Source: DASZUK01 sp963844575 (lineage in GTDB: Bacteria; Actinomycetota; Acidimicrobiia; Acidimicrobiales; RAAP-2). From it: a DNA stretch of 64,000 nucleotides. The position numbers and the translations under genes are program-made. A model generated the notes under the pieces. The model saw only the letters and a list, made by a program, of their open reading frames with translations. It was not told the DNA's origin and did not search any database. The stretch spans positions 2,046,001-2,110,000 of the forward strand of contig CAWJOU010000005.1 in assembly GCA_963844575.1 (NCBI GenBank). Reading direction: 5' to 3'. Below, one piece after another: positions 1 through 8,413 of this stretch (position 1 is the first letter of the stretch; each line of letters starts with the position of its first letter).

Positions 1-695
1 GTGAGTCCGCTCACGTCGATGCCGGCGTGGGTGGCGAGCGGCACAAGGCTATGAGGCACCGAACCCTGGGGGAACAGGCAGAGCGAGAGGTAGTAGCCGT
101 CGCAGCGGGCCGGCCCCTCAATGCGCTCGATGTCGGCCAGGTCGCAGGCCCGGTCGATGAACTCGAAGTCGGCGACCTCGCCGTTGTAGGCGACGATGAA
201 GTCGGCGCCGGTCACGTAGGCCCGGAAAGCCTCGAGGACGGTCACCGGGTCGGCTTTGTGCTCGTCGTAGCGGGCCCGGGTGGCAGCGTTGTAGACCTCG
301 AAGCCCTCGGGGAGCTCGACGAAGCGGTTGAGCGGCTCGGCGGCGGCCACCCAGTCGGCGTCGGTGCCCGAGCGCACCGCGGCCAGCTGGAAGATGCGGG
401 CGTCGGAGTAGGGGGCGACGGTGATGAGGCGCAGTGCCGTCTCGCAGTCAAAGGAGATGACCCTGGTCCCGGCCCGGGGTTCGGCGGGTGTTTCGGCGGC
501 GGGGGCGGCGGTCGGAAAGACCCGGGAGTCCTCCATCCGTACGGCGCCCCCGGCTGAGGCGATCGTGCGCATGGCCTGGGCCTCGGTCAGGTTGGGCCAG
601 ATCCCCCGCAACTCGACCAGCAGGTCAGCGGCGTCGATGCCCCCGGGATGGGCGGTCAGGACCGAGAGCAGCTGCTCCACTCGCCGATCGCTCAC
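1..695 (-). CDS. DEDD-type 3'-5' exonuclease, 3' end beyond window
   Basis: The reverse strand reads open from a GTG at 695 to base 1 (231 codons), so the C-terminus lies outside the window. From about residue 80 it looks like a DnaQ-type DEDD exonuclease: motif I is seen as SFDCET (D83, E85) and a motif II-like AYNGEVAD lies further on. The first ~60 residues look like a small helical domain, followed by an Ala/Pro linker. AAAGGGG at 702-708 is 6 nt upstream of GTG 695; GTG 698 is in frame but only 3 nt from it. Members of this fold trim DNA or RNA 3' ends in replication or repair, or are fused to helicases; which applies here cannot be told from the N-terminal part. Confidence 0.7.
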   Translation of the reverse strand, partial: MSDRRVEQLLSVLTAHPGGIDAADLLVELRGIWPNLTEAQAMRTIASAGGAVRMEDSRVFPTAAPAAETPAEPRAGTRVISFDCETALRLITVAPYSDARIFQLAAVRSGTDADWVAAAEPLNRFVELPEGFEVYNAATRARYDEHKADPVTVLEAFRAYVTGADFIVAYNGEVADFEFIDRACDLADIERIEGPARCDGYYLSLCLFPQGSVPHSLVPLATHAGIDVSGL

Positions 696-976
696 CACCT
701 GCCCCTTTCCGGCGCCGCCCACCAGGTCCCCGAGGTCTTACGACCCGGCTACTCCGCCACTCAGAGAAGTGTACGCAACCGATGTGTCATCCTCGCCGAG
801 GCTCAGAATCTGGCCCTCCTGAAATGGACCATTAACTTGGATACGAAACCGATTTGTTTCCAGTTGTGACGGAGGCACGGGCACGAGGAAGAAGAGCCAT
901 GCACCGAAGGAGCAGATCTGCTCGCATCCAGAGCAGCACCGGCGGCTCTGTCGCAGGGCGTGGGTAGGTTATCGGC

Positions 977-2998
977 GTGAGCCGAAGAATGCTCGAGTTC
1001 CCCCCCGACAGGCCTCTGTCGGCGAGCATAGGGGTCCTCAGCGACATTCCACCGGCCGATGGGAGCCCAGCGCACGCGAGGGCGGTGAAGCGAATCACGG
1101 CTGATTTGGCAGTCCGAGCTGATCGGTTGGACGAGGCCGTCGAGGCCCTGCGGCAATTGGTGCAACAACACGACCCGGTCCAGCTGATCTCATCGATCTC
1201 GGTGCCGACGAGGAGTGCCATGTGGGCCGAGGGGGCTCGGGTCGACGATGGCGATCAGACGTTCAGCTGGGATGCCAAGATCGAGTACGTGGCGGGCCTT
1301 GTTCTGGCTGGCCCAATCGGGGAGGATGACGTCGACCGCGACGTCACCGTCAAGGCAATAGAGCTGACGGCGACGGTATTCGATGCAACTCAGGCTGGCC
1401 TGTTCTTGTCGTCCGTTGGGGACGGCGTCACCGATAACCCAGTTCTGGACTTCACCAGCTACATGATGCAGGTCGAGAACCTCGTTGACCGGATGCCCGG
1501 TTATGCGGTGCATCTCGAGGAGATCAATGACGCCGTCTTCGAGCCACGTCGGAGCTTCTACATCGACGCACTCGGGTTCTGTCCGAGCGATGTGGTGCGC
1601 TTGGTCCGCCGGCATAACGCGTGGGTGAACGCGGAGGCCGATCGAGTGGCACCGCTCCTGGCTTCGGCTGGCTCGATGAGCGACGAAGATCGGATCGACC
1701 TGCTCCGTAATTTCAAGGTCGCGCTCGACGCCGCCTGTGTCTGGTCTGCCGACGTTCTTGTCCATTCGACGGGGCTGCCGCACGATCAGGTGGCGGCAAT
1801 GCTCACGTCCATGTGTACCGATCTCGGTTGCCAGCCTGAGTTCAGAGTGCCCGGCGATGAGAACATCGTGAGGAAGCGGCCATTCATTCGGATTGACGGT
1901 GCGTTCTTGGTGCCGCTGCCGTGGGCGCCCGCCCATTGTGTACATGACTGGCTATTGGCGCACCTAGAGGAGGAACCGAACCCCAAGGTCCGCGACGCCT
2001 ACCTCAAGGGGAGGGGAGATGGTGCAGAGCACCTGGTCAGTTCGTCCCTGGCCGTCGTTTTTGGCGAAAGGGGAGTACACGTCAACGTGCACTACGACGG
2101 CGCGAGAGGGCACGGGGAAATCGACTGTCTGGTCGGGGGCGGGACGCCGGCCGTGGTCGAAGTCAAGTCTCAGTCCGTGACCGAGCCCGGCCGCCGGGGC
2201 AGCAGGGTTCGCCTGGAGCGGGTGGCGAAAGAGCTCCTCGACCGTTCATTCGACCAAACCGAAAAGGCCAATGACTACATCAATAGGGGTGGGAGGGTGT
2301 TTGCCAAAAAGGAAGGGGCTAAGGCAACTCAGCTCCTACACGATGACGTCACTGACCCGGTGCGGATCGTGGTGTCGTTCGAAGGGATCGACCCACTGGC
2401 TCTCTCGAGATCTGCATTCACCAACTCCGACGCTCCACCGGCCGTCTGGATCACTGACCTTGCCGACTTCCTGGTGGTACGGGACCTTCTGTGGGATCCC
2501 GCCTCATTTCTCCACTACGCCAAAACGCGAAGCGACCCCTCTCGTCCCATCCCCTACATGGAGACGGACGCCATCGCGGGATACCTGGAGGACCGGTTGA
2601 CGGCGGCGCCGGAGTCAGCGGCGCCGGCGGTCGGTCAGGAGGCCCAGCTACTTGGCTATAGCAGCGGCCTGATAAACGACTACTACACCAAGGCAGAACT
2701 GGGCATTCCCTCCCAGATGCCAGGGCTCGGGATTCCCGAGGCGATCCGCCAGGCGCTGAAGATCACCGGCGAGAGAGACGACTCGATCCTGTGGTGGCAG
2801 ATTGCCTCGGCAGTCCTGGCGATGACTCCGGCAGACTGGGTCAGATGGAAGCGGTTCCATCGCCGCGACCGAAAGGATCGAACCTTCACCGCGCCCTCTC
2901 GAGCCGTGGGCATCGTCCTGTCCAGTCAGGCGGCTGAGCCGGAGATCTCCGCGGGTGTTCCCCCCACGCTCGTGATCCCTTATTCCGTCGAGGGCTGA
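977..2998 (+). CDS. Large protein with PD-(D/E)XK nuclease signature
   Basis: 673 residues; I do not recognise a named family. A restriction-endonuclease-like core is visible in the middle: G-E-I-D at 380-383 followed by V-E-V-K at 394-397, the D...E-x-K arrangement of PD-(D/E)XK nucleases, with a basic stretch (RRGSRVRLERVAKELLDRSF) after it. The first ~330 residues are helical and acidic; the last ~150 contain W-rich segments. A -10-like TAGGTT at 965-970 places transcription start about at GTG 977, so the message may be leaderless. Codon use is less G+C-biased than in neighbours. It stands alone between a truncated exonuclease gene and tRNA-like fragments. A defence or DNA-processing role is inference from the fold and context only. 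Confidence 0.75.
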   Translation: MSRRMLEFPPDRPLSASIGVLSDIPPADGSPAHARAVKRITADLAVRADRLDEAVEALRQLVQQHDPVQLISSISVPTRSAMWAEGARVDDGDQTFSWDAKIEYVAGLVLAGPIGEDDVDRDVTVKAIELTATVFDATQAGLFLSSVGDGVTDNPVLDFTSYMMQVENLVDRMPGYAVHLEEINDAVFEPRRSFYIDALGFCPSDVVRLVRRHNAWVNAEADRVAPLLASAGSMSDEDRIDLLRNFKVALDAACVWSADVLVHSTGLPHDQVAAMLTSMCTDLGCQPEFRVPGDENIVRKRPFIRIDGAFLVPLPWAPAHCVHDWLLAHLEEEPNPKVRDAYLKGRGDGAEHLVSSSLAVVFGERGVHVNVHYDGARGHGEIDCLVGGGTPAVVEVKSQSVTEPGRRGSRVRLERVAKELLDRSFDQTEKANDYINRGGRVFAKKEGAKATQLLHDDVTDPVRIVVSFEGIDPLALSRSAFTNSDAPPAVWITDLADFLVVRDLLWDPASFLHYAKTRSDPSRPIPYMETDAIAGYLEDRLTAAPESAAPAVGQEAQLLGYSSGLINDYYTKAELGIPSQMPGLGIPEAIRQALKITGERDDSILWWQIASAVLAMTPADWVRWKRFHRRDRKDRTFTAPSRAVGIVLSSQAAEPEISAGVPPTLVIPYSVEG

Positions 2999-3104
2999 AT
3001 CCGACGGTTCCGTTGAATCGAATGGGCGCTCCTGACCTGAGAGTCCTGAGAGGGCTAACTCGACCCTCGAGCAGGACGGCGTCCCGGTTCGGATTGAAGT
3101 CAGC

Positions 3105-3133
3105 TGGGACTACGGAAGGGGACTCGAACCCTC
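3105..3133 (-). other. tRNA-like T-arm fragment (weak)
   Basis: Read on the minus strand this contains GAGGGTTCGAGTCCC followed by a short tail ending TCCCA, resembling a tRNA T-arm and acceptor 3' strand. I could not find a matching 5' acceptor, D-arm or usable anticodon loop upstream (towards 3200), and the T-stem has one mismatch. It is either a degraded tRNA 3' end (for example an old attachment site) or chance. Confidence 0.25.
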
Positions 3134-3454
3134 GTCTCTCTGATGCTGAAGAGGCGCCCGGCGTGCAAGCCCGGGGGGAGTTCGCTATTGGGGAGCAGGA
3201 TCGACGCTTCGACCGTCAAAGCTCGTGGCGAAACCGCTGGTCGCGTCGTTTCCCATCTTGTTGGCTTCCCCCGGGGGGACCCACCCAGGCGGCCGATCAG
3301 CCAGGTGTAGACCGCGGCTCGCGATCGCGCGTCCATTGCGCGTCCGCCGCCGTCAGCCGCCGCGCGATGCGTGCGTCCCACCTGTGGATGACCGCGTTAA
3401 CCTGCACTTGGCGTCCACCGCCATCCACCAGTGTCCAGCCGAATTCTGGCTGGT

Positions 3455-3503
3455 CAGTCCTGCAAAGCCTCGTACGGCGGTTCGATTCCGCCCGCCGCCT
3501 CCA
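3455..3503 (+). pseudogene. tRNA-Cys(GCA)-like 3' half
   Basis: The stretch has an anticodon loop CTGCAAA (3460-3466, anticodon GCA), a perfect T-arm GGCGG-TTCGATT-CCGCC (3476-3492), an acceptor 3' strand CGCCGCC, discriminator T and encoded CCA at 3501-3503. U73 with GCA fits tRNA-Cys. The anticodon stem has two mismatches and the bases where the 5' acceptor strand should lie (about 3424-3430) do not pair at all with CGCCGCC. It therefore looks like the 3' part of a tRNA-Cys left at a recombination junction rather than a working gene. The rest of the 2999-3526 gap shows no coding signal. Confidence 0.45.
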
Positions 3504-3526
3504 GGAAGAGTTCGAACGGTGCACCC

Positions 3527-3907
3527 ATGACCTCTGACACAGCTCCCAAGCGTCGCCGGCTCCGCAAGCTGCGGACGGCGCCGGCACGCCTCATCGCCCG
3601 CGTCCCGTGGCTTCGCCGCCGTCAAGCTCGCCGGCTGGTGAAGACGCTCGAGAAGTACCGGGAGAAGGGCCGGCCGATCCCGGAGAACCTGAGCCGGCTC
3701 GAGCGCCAGCTCCGGCAGATCCCGAAGCACAAGCGGGCGGCCGCGGTCGAGCAGATGATGGAGATGAGCGTCCAGCCGGACCAGACGACGAACCGGACAC
3801 TGCGGCGGGCCGCCGGCCGCCAGGACCGCCAGAAAGGGTCCAAGGGCGGCGGTCTCCGCCCGGGCACGCTGCCCGGTCAGCGGCAGCGCCAAGGACCGGT
3901 TCGCTAA
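3527..3907 (+). CDS. Small, very basic protein of unknown function
   Basis: 126 residues, Arg/Lys-rich throughout (KRRRLRKLR near the N-terminus, a basic C-terminal tail). No signal peptide or membrane segment is seen. A central region around residues 38-80 is predicted helical, with regularly spaced leucines and charges. ATG 3527 is chosen because the open frame upstream of it runs through the tRNA-like fragment. It ends at a strong hairpin shared with the convergent phosphatase gene. Charge suggests nucleic-acid or ribosome binding, but that is inference. Confidence 0.55.
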   Translation: MTSDTAPKRRRLRKLRTAPARLIARVPWLRRRQARRLVKTLEKYREKGRPIPENLSRLERQLRQIPKHKRAAAVEQMMEMSVQPDQTTNRTLRRAAGRQDRQKGSKGGGLRPGTLPGQRQRQGPVR

Positions 3908-3919
3908 CTCCGCCAGTAC

Positions 3920-3939
3920 CGGTTCAGCGGGCTGAACCG
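3920..3939. terminator. Hairpin between convergent genes
   Basis: CGGTTCAGC at 3920-3928 and GCTGAACCG at 3931-3939 form a perfect 9-bp stem with a 2-base spacer. It sits between the stop of the + strand gene (3907) and the stop of the - strand phosphatase gene (3924-3926), partly inside the latter. No U-tract follows, so termination on both strands is inferred from position and symmetry. Confidence 0.5.
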
Positions 3940-5750
3940 AGCGGAAGTTCAGCGGGCGGAACGGAAGCCGCATCGACGCCGCCGGGCGGCCGTCTGATCG
4001 CCAAGATGGCCACGTCGTCGGCGTTCGTGGTGCCGACCAGTTCGGACACGAGCGCGTCGACCAGTCCGTCGGCCGACGACGTGGACCGGGCGGCGACGGT
4101 GGCGAGCCGCTGCAGACCGTCCTCGATGTCCTCGCCTCGCCGCTCGACCAGCCCGTCCGTGTAGGCGATGAGGATGTCGCCGGGGTCGAAGGGAGCGGTG
4201 ATCGACGTGTACCGCGGCGACGACGCCACCCCGAGCGGCGGTGCCGTCGGCACGACGAGAAAGCGGCTGCCGCGTCCGCCGGCCCGGTCGACCATCACCG
4301 GTGGTGGATGCCCGGCCGACGACAGCGTCACCTCTGTGCGGACGAGGTCGACCGTCCCGACGAGCACCGTGGCGAAGTAGCCGTCGGTGCTGATGTCGAT
4401 CTCCTGGTTCGTCCGGTCGAGGATCTCGGCCGGCGAGAATCCCAGCTTCGCCAGGGTCCGCACGGTGTAGCGCATGGCACCCATGACGCTGGCCGCACCG
4501 ATGTCGTGGCCGGAGACGTCGCCGACGACGAACGCGAACTGGCCTTCGGCGACCGAGACGACGCTGTACCAGTCGCCGCCGACCGCGGCTCCAGAAGCGC
4601 TCGGGATGTACCGAGCCGCGAACTCCACGCCGGGGATCTCGGGGAACGCCTTCGGCAGCAGGGCGTGCTGCAACGTCGTCGCGACGTCCCGCTGCTGCCG
4701 GTAGAGCGCGCTGTTCGCCAGCGCGAGCGACTCGGCGAACGACCGGCGTCGGACGAGGTGCTCCGTCATCAGGGCGCCGACGGCCGTCAAGAGGACGCCG
4801 ACGAGCAGGATCCCCCACGGCAGGAACTCGGTCCACGGGCCCGACAGCGAGCCTCGCGACGACACCACCAACGTCAAGACGTTCGATCCGAACGGCACGG
4901 TGCTCGTCGACACGATGCCGGTCAGCGGCGGGCGCACGTTGGACTCGATCAGCGAGCCGGCCCCCGGGTGCCGCCCGAAGTAGATGGCGAAGTTGAGGTT
5001 GGCGTCCGGGGAGCTGGCTGGGACGTTCGCCAGCTCGTGCAGTGGCAGCTGCTGCGACGCGCCGACGACGAACGTCCCCGGTTGCCCCCGGGCGGACATG
5101 AAATAACCGAGCCGCTGCACCCCGCGGCCGACGGCCCTCGTCGTGACCAACGAGCTCGATCGAGCCGCCCGGTTGTAGACGGCCACCGACTTCGCGCTCT
5201 GCGGGCTGCGAATGGCCTTCTGGCCGACGTGCGCCAGCACCTGCTGCGTGCCGGGCCCGACCAGGACGAGCACCGCCGACGCGAACGGGCCGGTCGGGGC
5301 CAGCGAAGGGTCGATCGCTTGCTCGAACGTCGCCGCCGGGTTCGACGATTCGGCCGAAAGGCCGACCACCCGGGCCAGCTGTCCTTCCAGCTGAACCGGC
5401 GCCGTCCCGATCAGCGACGCCGTGAGCTTCGACTGGAGTGTCGTGAGCCGCTGTTCGTTGTGCCGGTAACTCGTCTCGGAGACGACCGTCAACGTCGCCG
5501 TGACCAGGAGGCCGGCCACGATGACCGCCAGCGTCGTCCCACTGATGCGTCGAGTGTCCTTTTGGTGCGATGGTTGGTGCGATGGCGTCGTCTCGGCGAC
5601 CGGGTGGTTCGGATCGTCGGGCTCGCCGCCGAGCCGGGTGGCAGCCGCCCCCGGTTGCGCCTCTCGCTGCGACCCCCTGACCACACCGACCCTTTCAAGA
5701 CCGTCCGGACGCTCCGTCGTGCCACTTCCTCGGACACGGCGATCGCACAA
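3924..5750 (-). CDS. Membrane sensor with SpoIIE/PP2C serine phosphatase domain
   Basis: 608 residues as read from 5750; the first ~60 are low-complexity and the true start may be further in. TM helix 1 is near 72-92 and TM2 near 310-329, enclosing a ~215-residue extracytoplasmic sensor region. The cytoplasmic C-terminus is a SpoIIE-type PPM phosphatase: GGDWY (D393), GDVSGHDIGA (D411) and, near the end, AYTDGLVE carry the metal-binding Asp residues. Such proteins dephosphorylate anti-anti-sigma factors in partner-switching pathways that control sigma factors. No RsbV/RsbW-like partner is seen in the window. It is convergent with the small basic gene. Confidence 0.85.
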   Translation of the reverse strand: MCDRRVRGSGTTERPDGLERVGVVRGSQREAQPGAAATRLGGEPDDPNHPVAETTPSHQPSHQKDTRRISGTTLAVIVAGLLVTATLTVVSETSYRHNEQRLTTLQSKLTASLIGTAPVQLEGQLARVVGLSAESSNPAATFEQAIDPSLAPTGPFASAVLVLVGPGTQQVLAHVGQKAIRSPQSAKSVAVYNRAARSSSLVTTRAVGRGVQRLGYFMSARGQPGTFVVGASQQLPLHELANVPASSPDANLNFAIYFGRHPGAGSLIESNVRPPLTGIVSTSTVPFGSNVLTLVVSSRGSLSGPWTEFLPWGILLVGVLLTAVGALMTEHLVRRRSFAESLALANSALYRQQRDVATTLQHALLPKAFPEIPGVEFAARYIPSASGAAVGGDWYSVVSVAEGQFAFVVGDVSGHDIGAASVMGAMRYTVRTLAKLGFSPAEILDRTNQEIDISTDGYFATVLVGTVDLVRTEVTLSSAGHPPPVMVDRAGGRGSRFLVVPTAPPLGVASSPRYTSITAPFDPGDILIAYTDGLVERRGEDIEDGLQRLATVAARSTSSADGLVDALVSELVGTTNADDVAILAIRRPPGGVDAASVPPAELPLGSAR

Positions 5751-5977
5751 GGATCATGGGCCAGGCGGTGGCCCGGCCGTTGTCGATCGTGAGTGTACTG
5801 CCGCACCTCGTCGGCCAGCAGTGACAGCCCCTCCAGTGACAGCCCGCAACGGCGCGGCCCACTTGGGCCGGCGCGGACCGGCACCGTGGCGCGCCGGAGG
5901 GCTGCCCGATTCCGGCCATCAACCGGCCCGCCGGTTCTCCGCCGTCAATCGGATTCGGTACTCGGCGCCGGCTGCCG

Positions 5978-6085
5978 GAGGCCGGCCGGTGCTGAGGCCG
6001 GCCGGTGCTGGGGCCGGCAGTGCTGGGGCCGGCCGGTGCTGGGGCCGGCCGGTGCTGGGGCCGGCCGGTGCTGGGGCCGGCTACC
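5978..6085. repeat. GC-rich 16-bp tandem repeat
   Basis: Six copies of a unit close to GGCCGGCCGGTGCTGG, with GTGCTG starting at 5989, 6005, 6020, 6036, 6052 and 6068 (period 16, once 15). The unit is itself partly palindromic (GGCCGGCC). It lies in the 448-bp gap between the phosphatase gene and the secreted-protein gene, just upstream of the latter's promoter. No coding signal is seen in this gap. Confidence 0.85.
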
Positions 6086-6129
6086 GGAAGCCAGTGCTCG
6101 CCTCCTCCCGTCTGGGTAGGCTACGCCCG

Positions 6130-6158
6130 TTGCGATTTCATTTAGGTTCCGTGACAAT
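6130..6158 (+). promoter_or_regulatory. Sigma70-like promoter of secreted-protein gene
   Basis: TTGCGA at 6130-6135, a 17-bp spacer, and GACAAT at 6153-6158. The predicted start point near 6165 gives a ~34-nt leader with GAGGAG (6188-6193) ahead of ATG 6199. Confidence 0.5.
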
Positions 6159-6198
6159 CCAGAAAATAGCCACCGGCGGGCGAACTCGAGGAGTGACG

Positions 6199-6768
6199 AT
6201 GAGAAATAGCGTGAAGGCGGCGATTGGCATCCTGGCGGTGCTCGGCGCCGCGGCTCCGGTGTCCGTTGCCGCGGCGGCAACGACGTCTAGTACGACGACC
6301 CCGTCCAGCGGGCCGATCAAGGTGTGGGTGACGCCGGCCGGCCAGAACACAACGACGAAGACCCCTGGGAAGATCCTGATCACCGGGGCGATCGCCGACC
6401 ACGGCACGGTGATCTCGACGAACGCGGCGAAGAAGCCGACAGCCAAGGGCGCGTACAAGCTGCTGCGCCTCAAGAACGGCACGATCCTCGTCGATGGCAC
6501 GCAGCTCGGCAAGGCGCTCACAGCGGGGCAGCCGTCGACACTCAACGCGTCGAACTGCTCCGCCATCTTCGGCGCTACGGCCCCGGTGACGTTGAGCAGC
6601 GGGACCGGCGCCTACGCCGGGATCAGTGGCACGGTGACAATCACCGCGACGTTCGCCTTCATCGGTCCGAAGACGAAGAGCGGCACCTGCACAATGAAGA
6701 CAAGTGCCCAGCCGGTCGGTACCTACAGCTCGATTACTGGCTCCGGCACGGTGAGCTTCTCCTCGTAG
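6199..6768 (+). CDS. Secreted protein of unknown function
   Basis: 189 residues. A Sec signal peptide is clear: MRNSVKAA, hydrophobic core to about residue 25, cleavage likely after AAA-A. A Ser/Thr linker follows. The mature part is rich in Gly, Ser and Thr and alternating beta-type sequence, with two Cys (SNCSAIF, SGTCTMK) that could form a disulfide. ATG 6199 has GAGGAG 5 nt upstream, so this start is well supported even though the frame is open far upstream through the tandem repeat. I do not recognise the family. Confidence 0.75.
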   Translation: MRNSVKAAIGILAVLGAAAPVSVAAAATTSSTTTPSSGPIKVWVTPAGQNTTTKTPGKILITGAIADHGTVISTNAAKKPTAKGAYKLLRLKNGTILVDGTQLGKALTAGQPSTLNASNCSAIFGATAPVTLSSGTGAYAGISGTVTITATFAFIGPKTKSGTCTMKTSAQPVGTYSSITGSGTVSFSS

Positions 6769-6885
6769 CCACCGACGCCTGTGGGGCCGTGATCGGCCGG
6801 ACGATCGACGTCTGGCGGTCCCGGCTCCGCAGGCGGCCGGGTGTGCCGGCCGCCGTTCGGGTAACCAGGAGCGTGGTCGGCGTTC

Positions 6886-7236
6886 CTAGGCGAACTGGCT
6901 CAGCTGCTCGACCAGGGCGTCCTGCTCGGCCGCCCGCCGGCGGGCCTCGCGGGCGCGGGCCAGCCGCTGTCTGGCCAGCTCGGGAGCTGTCGTGGCGGCC
7001 GCGACGGCGTCTTCCAGGGCCATCGCGGCGGCTCGCTCGGCCAACGCCTGGTAGCGAGCGCTCCTGATCGCCCGTTCCTGGTGGACGTCGGCCCGGCGGC
7101 CCCTGGGACCCCTGGTGCCGCCGGTGCCCTCGGGGCCGATGCTCTGGGCGCCAGCGCCCGGGGCGGTGCTGCCCCTGGTGCCGTGGCCTCTCGGACTGCG
7201 GTCGGTGGTGCTCGTGCTGCGGTCGGTGTTTCCCAC
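6886..7236 (-). CDS. Small hypothetical protein with Ala/Arg-rich helix
   Basis: 116 residues from GTG 7236. The first half is Gly/Arg/Pro/Thr-rich and low complexity; the second half (from about residue 52) is a long Ala/Arg/Glu helix (heptad-like, for example LARQRLARAREARRRAA) with coiled-coil character. No signal peptide. Support is modest: codon bias fits but there is no clear ribosome site. It is the only plausible gene between the secreted protein and the reductase. Confidence 0.4.
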   Translation of the reverse strand: MGNTDRSTSTTDRSPRGHGTRGSTAPGAGAQSIGPEGTGGTRGPRGRRADVHQERAIRSARYQALAERAAAMALEDAVAAATTAPELARQRLARAREARRRAAEQDALVEQLSQFA

Positions 7237-7366
7237 GCCCTATCTCTTGACCGCTGGCCGGTCGGCGTTACAGACAAGTCGTTACAGACCTGTGGCAGAC
7301 GTGGGACGGCCGCCGCGCCGCCGATGACCAGCCCGGTCGGCGAGCCGGACTTGCTACGGTGACCGC

Positions 7367-8233
7367 ATGGCAGGTGGCGACCGAGCAACCGAGCCGTCCG
7401 GCGTGCCGGTCGTGACGCTCGAGAACGGCGTCGAGATCCCCCAGCTCGGCTTCGGCGTCTTCCAGGTCCCGCCAGGACAGACGAAGGAAGCGACGCTCAG
7501 TGCGCTCGACGTCGGCTATCGCCACATCGACACCGCGGAGATGTACGGGAACGAGGCGGAGGTCGGCGAGGCGGTGCGGGCGTCCGGCATCGACCGGGCC
7601 GAGATCTTCGTGACGAGCAAGCTCAACAACGGCTTCCACCGCCCAGAGCAGGTCGCGACCGCGTTCGGGGGCACGTTCGACGCGCTCGACCTCGGCTACG
7701 TCGACCTCTTCCTGATCCACTGGCCGTTGCCGACGATCGACGTCGACTACGTCGAGACGTGGAAGGCGATGGAACGGCTGCTCGACGGCGGCGCGGTCCG
7801 GGCCATCGGCGTGTCGAACTTCCAGGTCGCCCACCTCGAGCGGCTGCTCGACGAGACGACCGTCGTCCCCGCGGTCAACCAGATCGAGATCCACCCGTAC
7901 CTCGTCCAGGACGAGCTCCGGGCGTTCGACCGGGCCCACGGCATCGCCACCGAAGCGTGGTCGCCGATCGCCCAGGGCCGGGTCCTCGACGACCCGACGA
8001 TCACGGCCATCGCGGCCGACGTCGGCCGGACCGCGGCCCAGGTCGTCTTGCGCTGGCACGTCCAGCGCGGCGAGATCGTCTTCCCGAAGTCCGTGACGCG
8101 GTCGCGGGTCGAGGAGAACTTCGCCATTTTCGATTTCGAGCTGAGCGACGAGCAGGTCGCGGCGATCACCGCGCTCAATCGCGACGAGCGGAACGGGCCG
8201 GACCCGGACACGTTCGACTACGTCCCCCGCTGA
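7367..8233 (+). CDS. Aldo/keto reductase, 2,5-diketo-gluconate reductase type
   Basis: 288 residues, normal length for AKR5-like NADPH-dependent reductases of the TIM-barrel AKR superfamily. Catalytic tetrad residues are visible: the D and Y in DTAEMYGNE, K in TSKL and H in LIHWP. The NADP-binding tail FPKSVTRSRVEEN is present. It reduces aldehydes or ketones in the cytoplasm; the substrate cannot be read from sequence. An extended -10 (TGC-TACGGT, TACGGT 7355-7360) lies so that transcription would begin at ATG 7367, suggesting a leaderless message. It is monocistronic. Confidence 0.9.
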   Translation: MAGGDRATEPSGVPVVTLENGVEIPQLGFGVFQVPPGQTKEATLSALDVGYRHIDTAEMYGNEAEVGEAVRASGIDRAEIFVTSKLNNGFHRPEQVATAFGGTFDALDLGYVDLFLIHWPLPTIDVDYVETWKAMERLLDGGAVRAIGVSNFQVAHLERLLDETTVVPAVNQIEIHPYLVQDELRAFDRAHGIATEAWSPIAQGRVLDDPTITAIAADVGRTAAQVVLRWHVQRGEIVFPKSVTRSRVEENFAIFDFELSDEQVAAITALNRDERNGPDPDTFDYVPR

Positions 8234-8243
8234 CGGTCACTCT

Positions 8244-8343
8244 CTGACACCGGCCGGGCTCGTGCTGACACCGGCGGCTCGCGCTGACACCGGCCTGTCC
8301 GCGGCGACGCCGGCCGGGCTTGTGCTGACAGCGGCCGGCCGCA
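8244..8343. repeat. Imperfect ~20-bp direct repeats (CTGACACCGGC)
   Basis: Copies of CTGACACCGGC start at 8244, 8265 and 8284, with degenerate copies near 8304 and 8325: a ~20-bp period over five units. They lie between the reductase stop and the promoter of the RiPP-like operon. The spacing of two helical turns would suit a protein array, but function is unknown. Confidence 0.65.
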
Positions 8344-8413
8344 ATGCGGGCGGACGATCACATCGTGAACCGTGTGCGCTCTTTACACACCGTTGGATGA
8401 TCGCCCGGGACCA

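Noticed and set aside
3105..3180. Selenocysteine or class II tRNA on the minus strand
   Set aside because: Possible stems have mismatches, loop sizes are wrong, and no D-arm or 5' acceptor strand was found.
3100..3503. tmRNA (ssrA) spanning the two tRNA-like ends
   Set aside because: The two tRNA-like ends are on opposite strands, no 5' acceptor pairs with either, and no tag reading frame ending in LAA is present.
4308..5792. Long open frame on the + strand (494 codons)
   Set aside because: It is antisense to the SpoIIE phosphatase gene; its translation is Arg/Asp-rich low complexity typical of high-G+C shadow frames, while the minus frame has clear domain motifs.
5978..6085. CRISPR array
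   Set aside because: Units are directly adjacent with no variable spacers and there are no cas genes.
8244..8343. CRISPR-like repeats
   Set aside because: An 11-bp motif with 9-bp gaps that also resemble each other; too short for CRISPR repeats and spacers.
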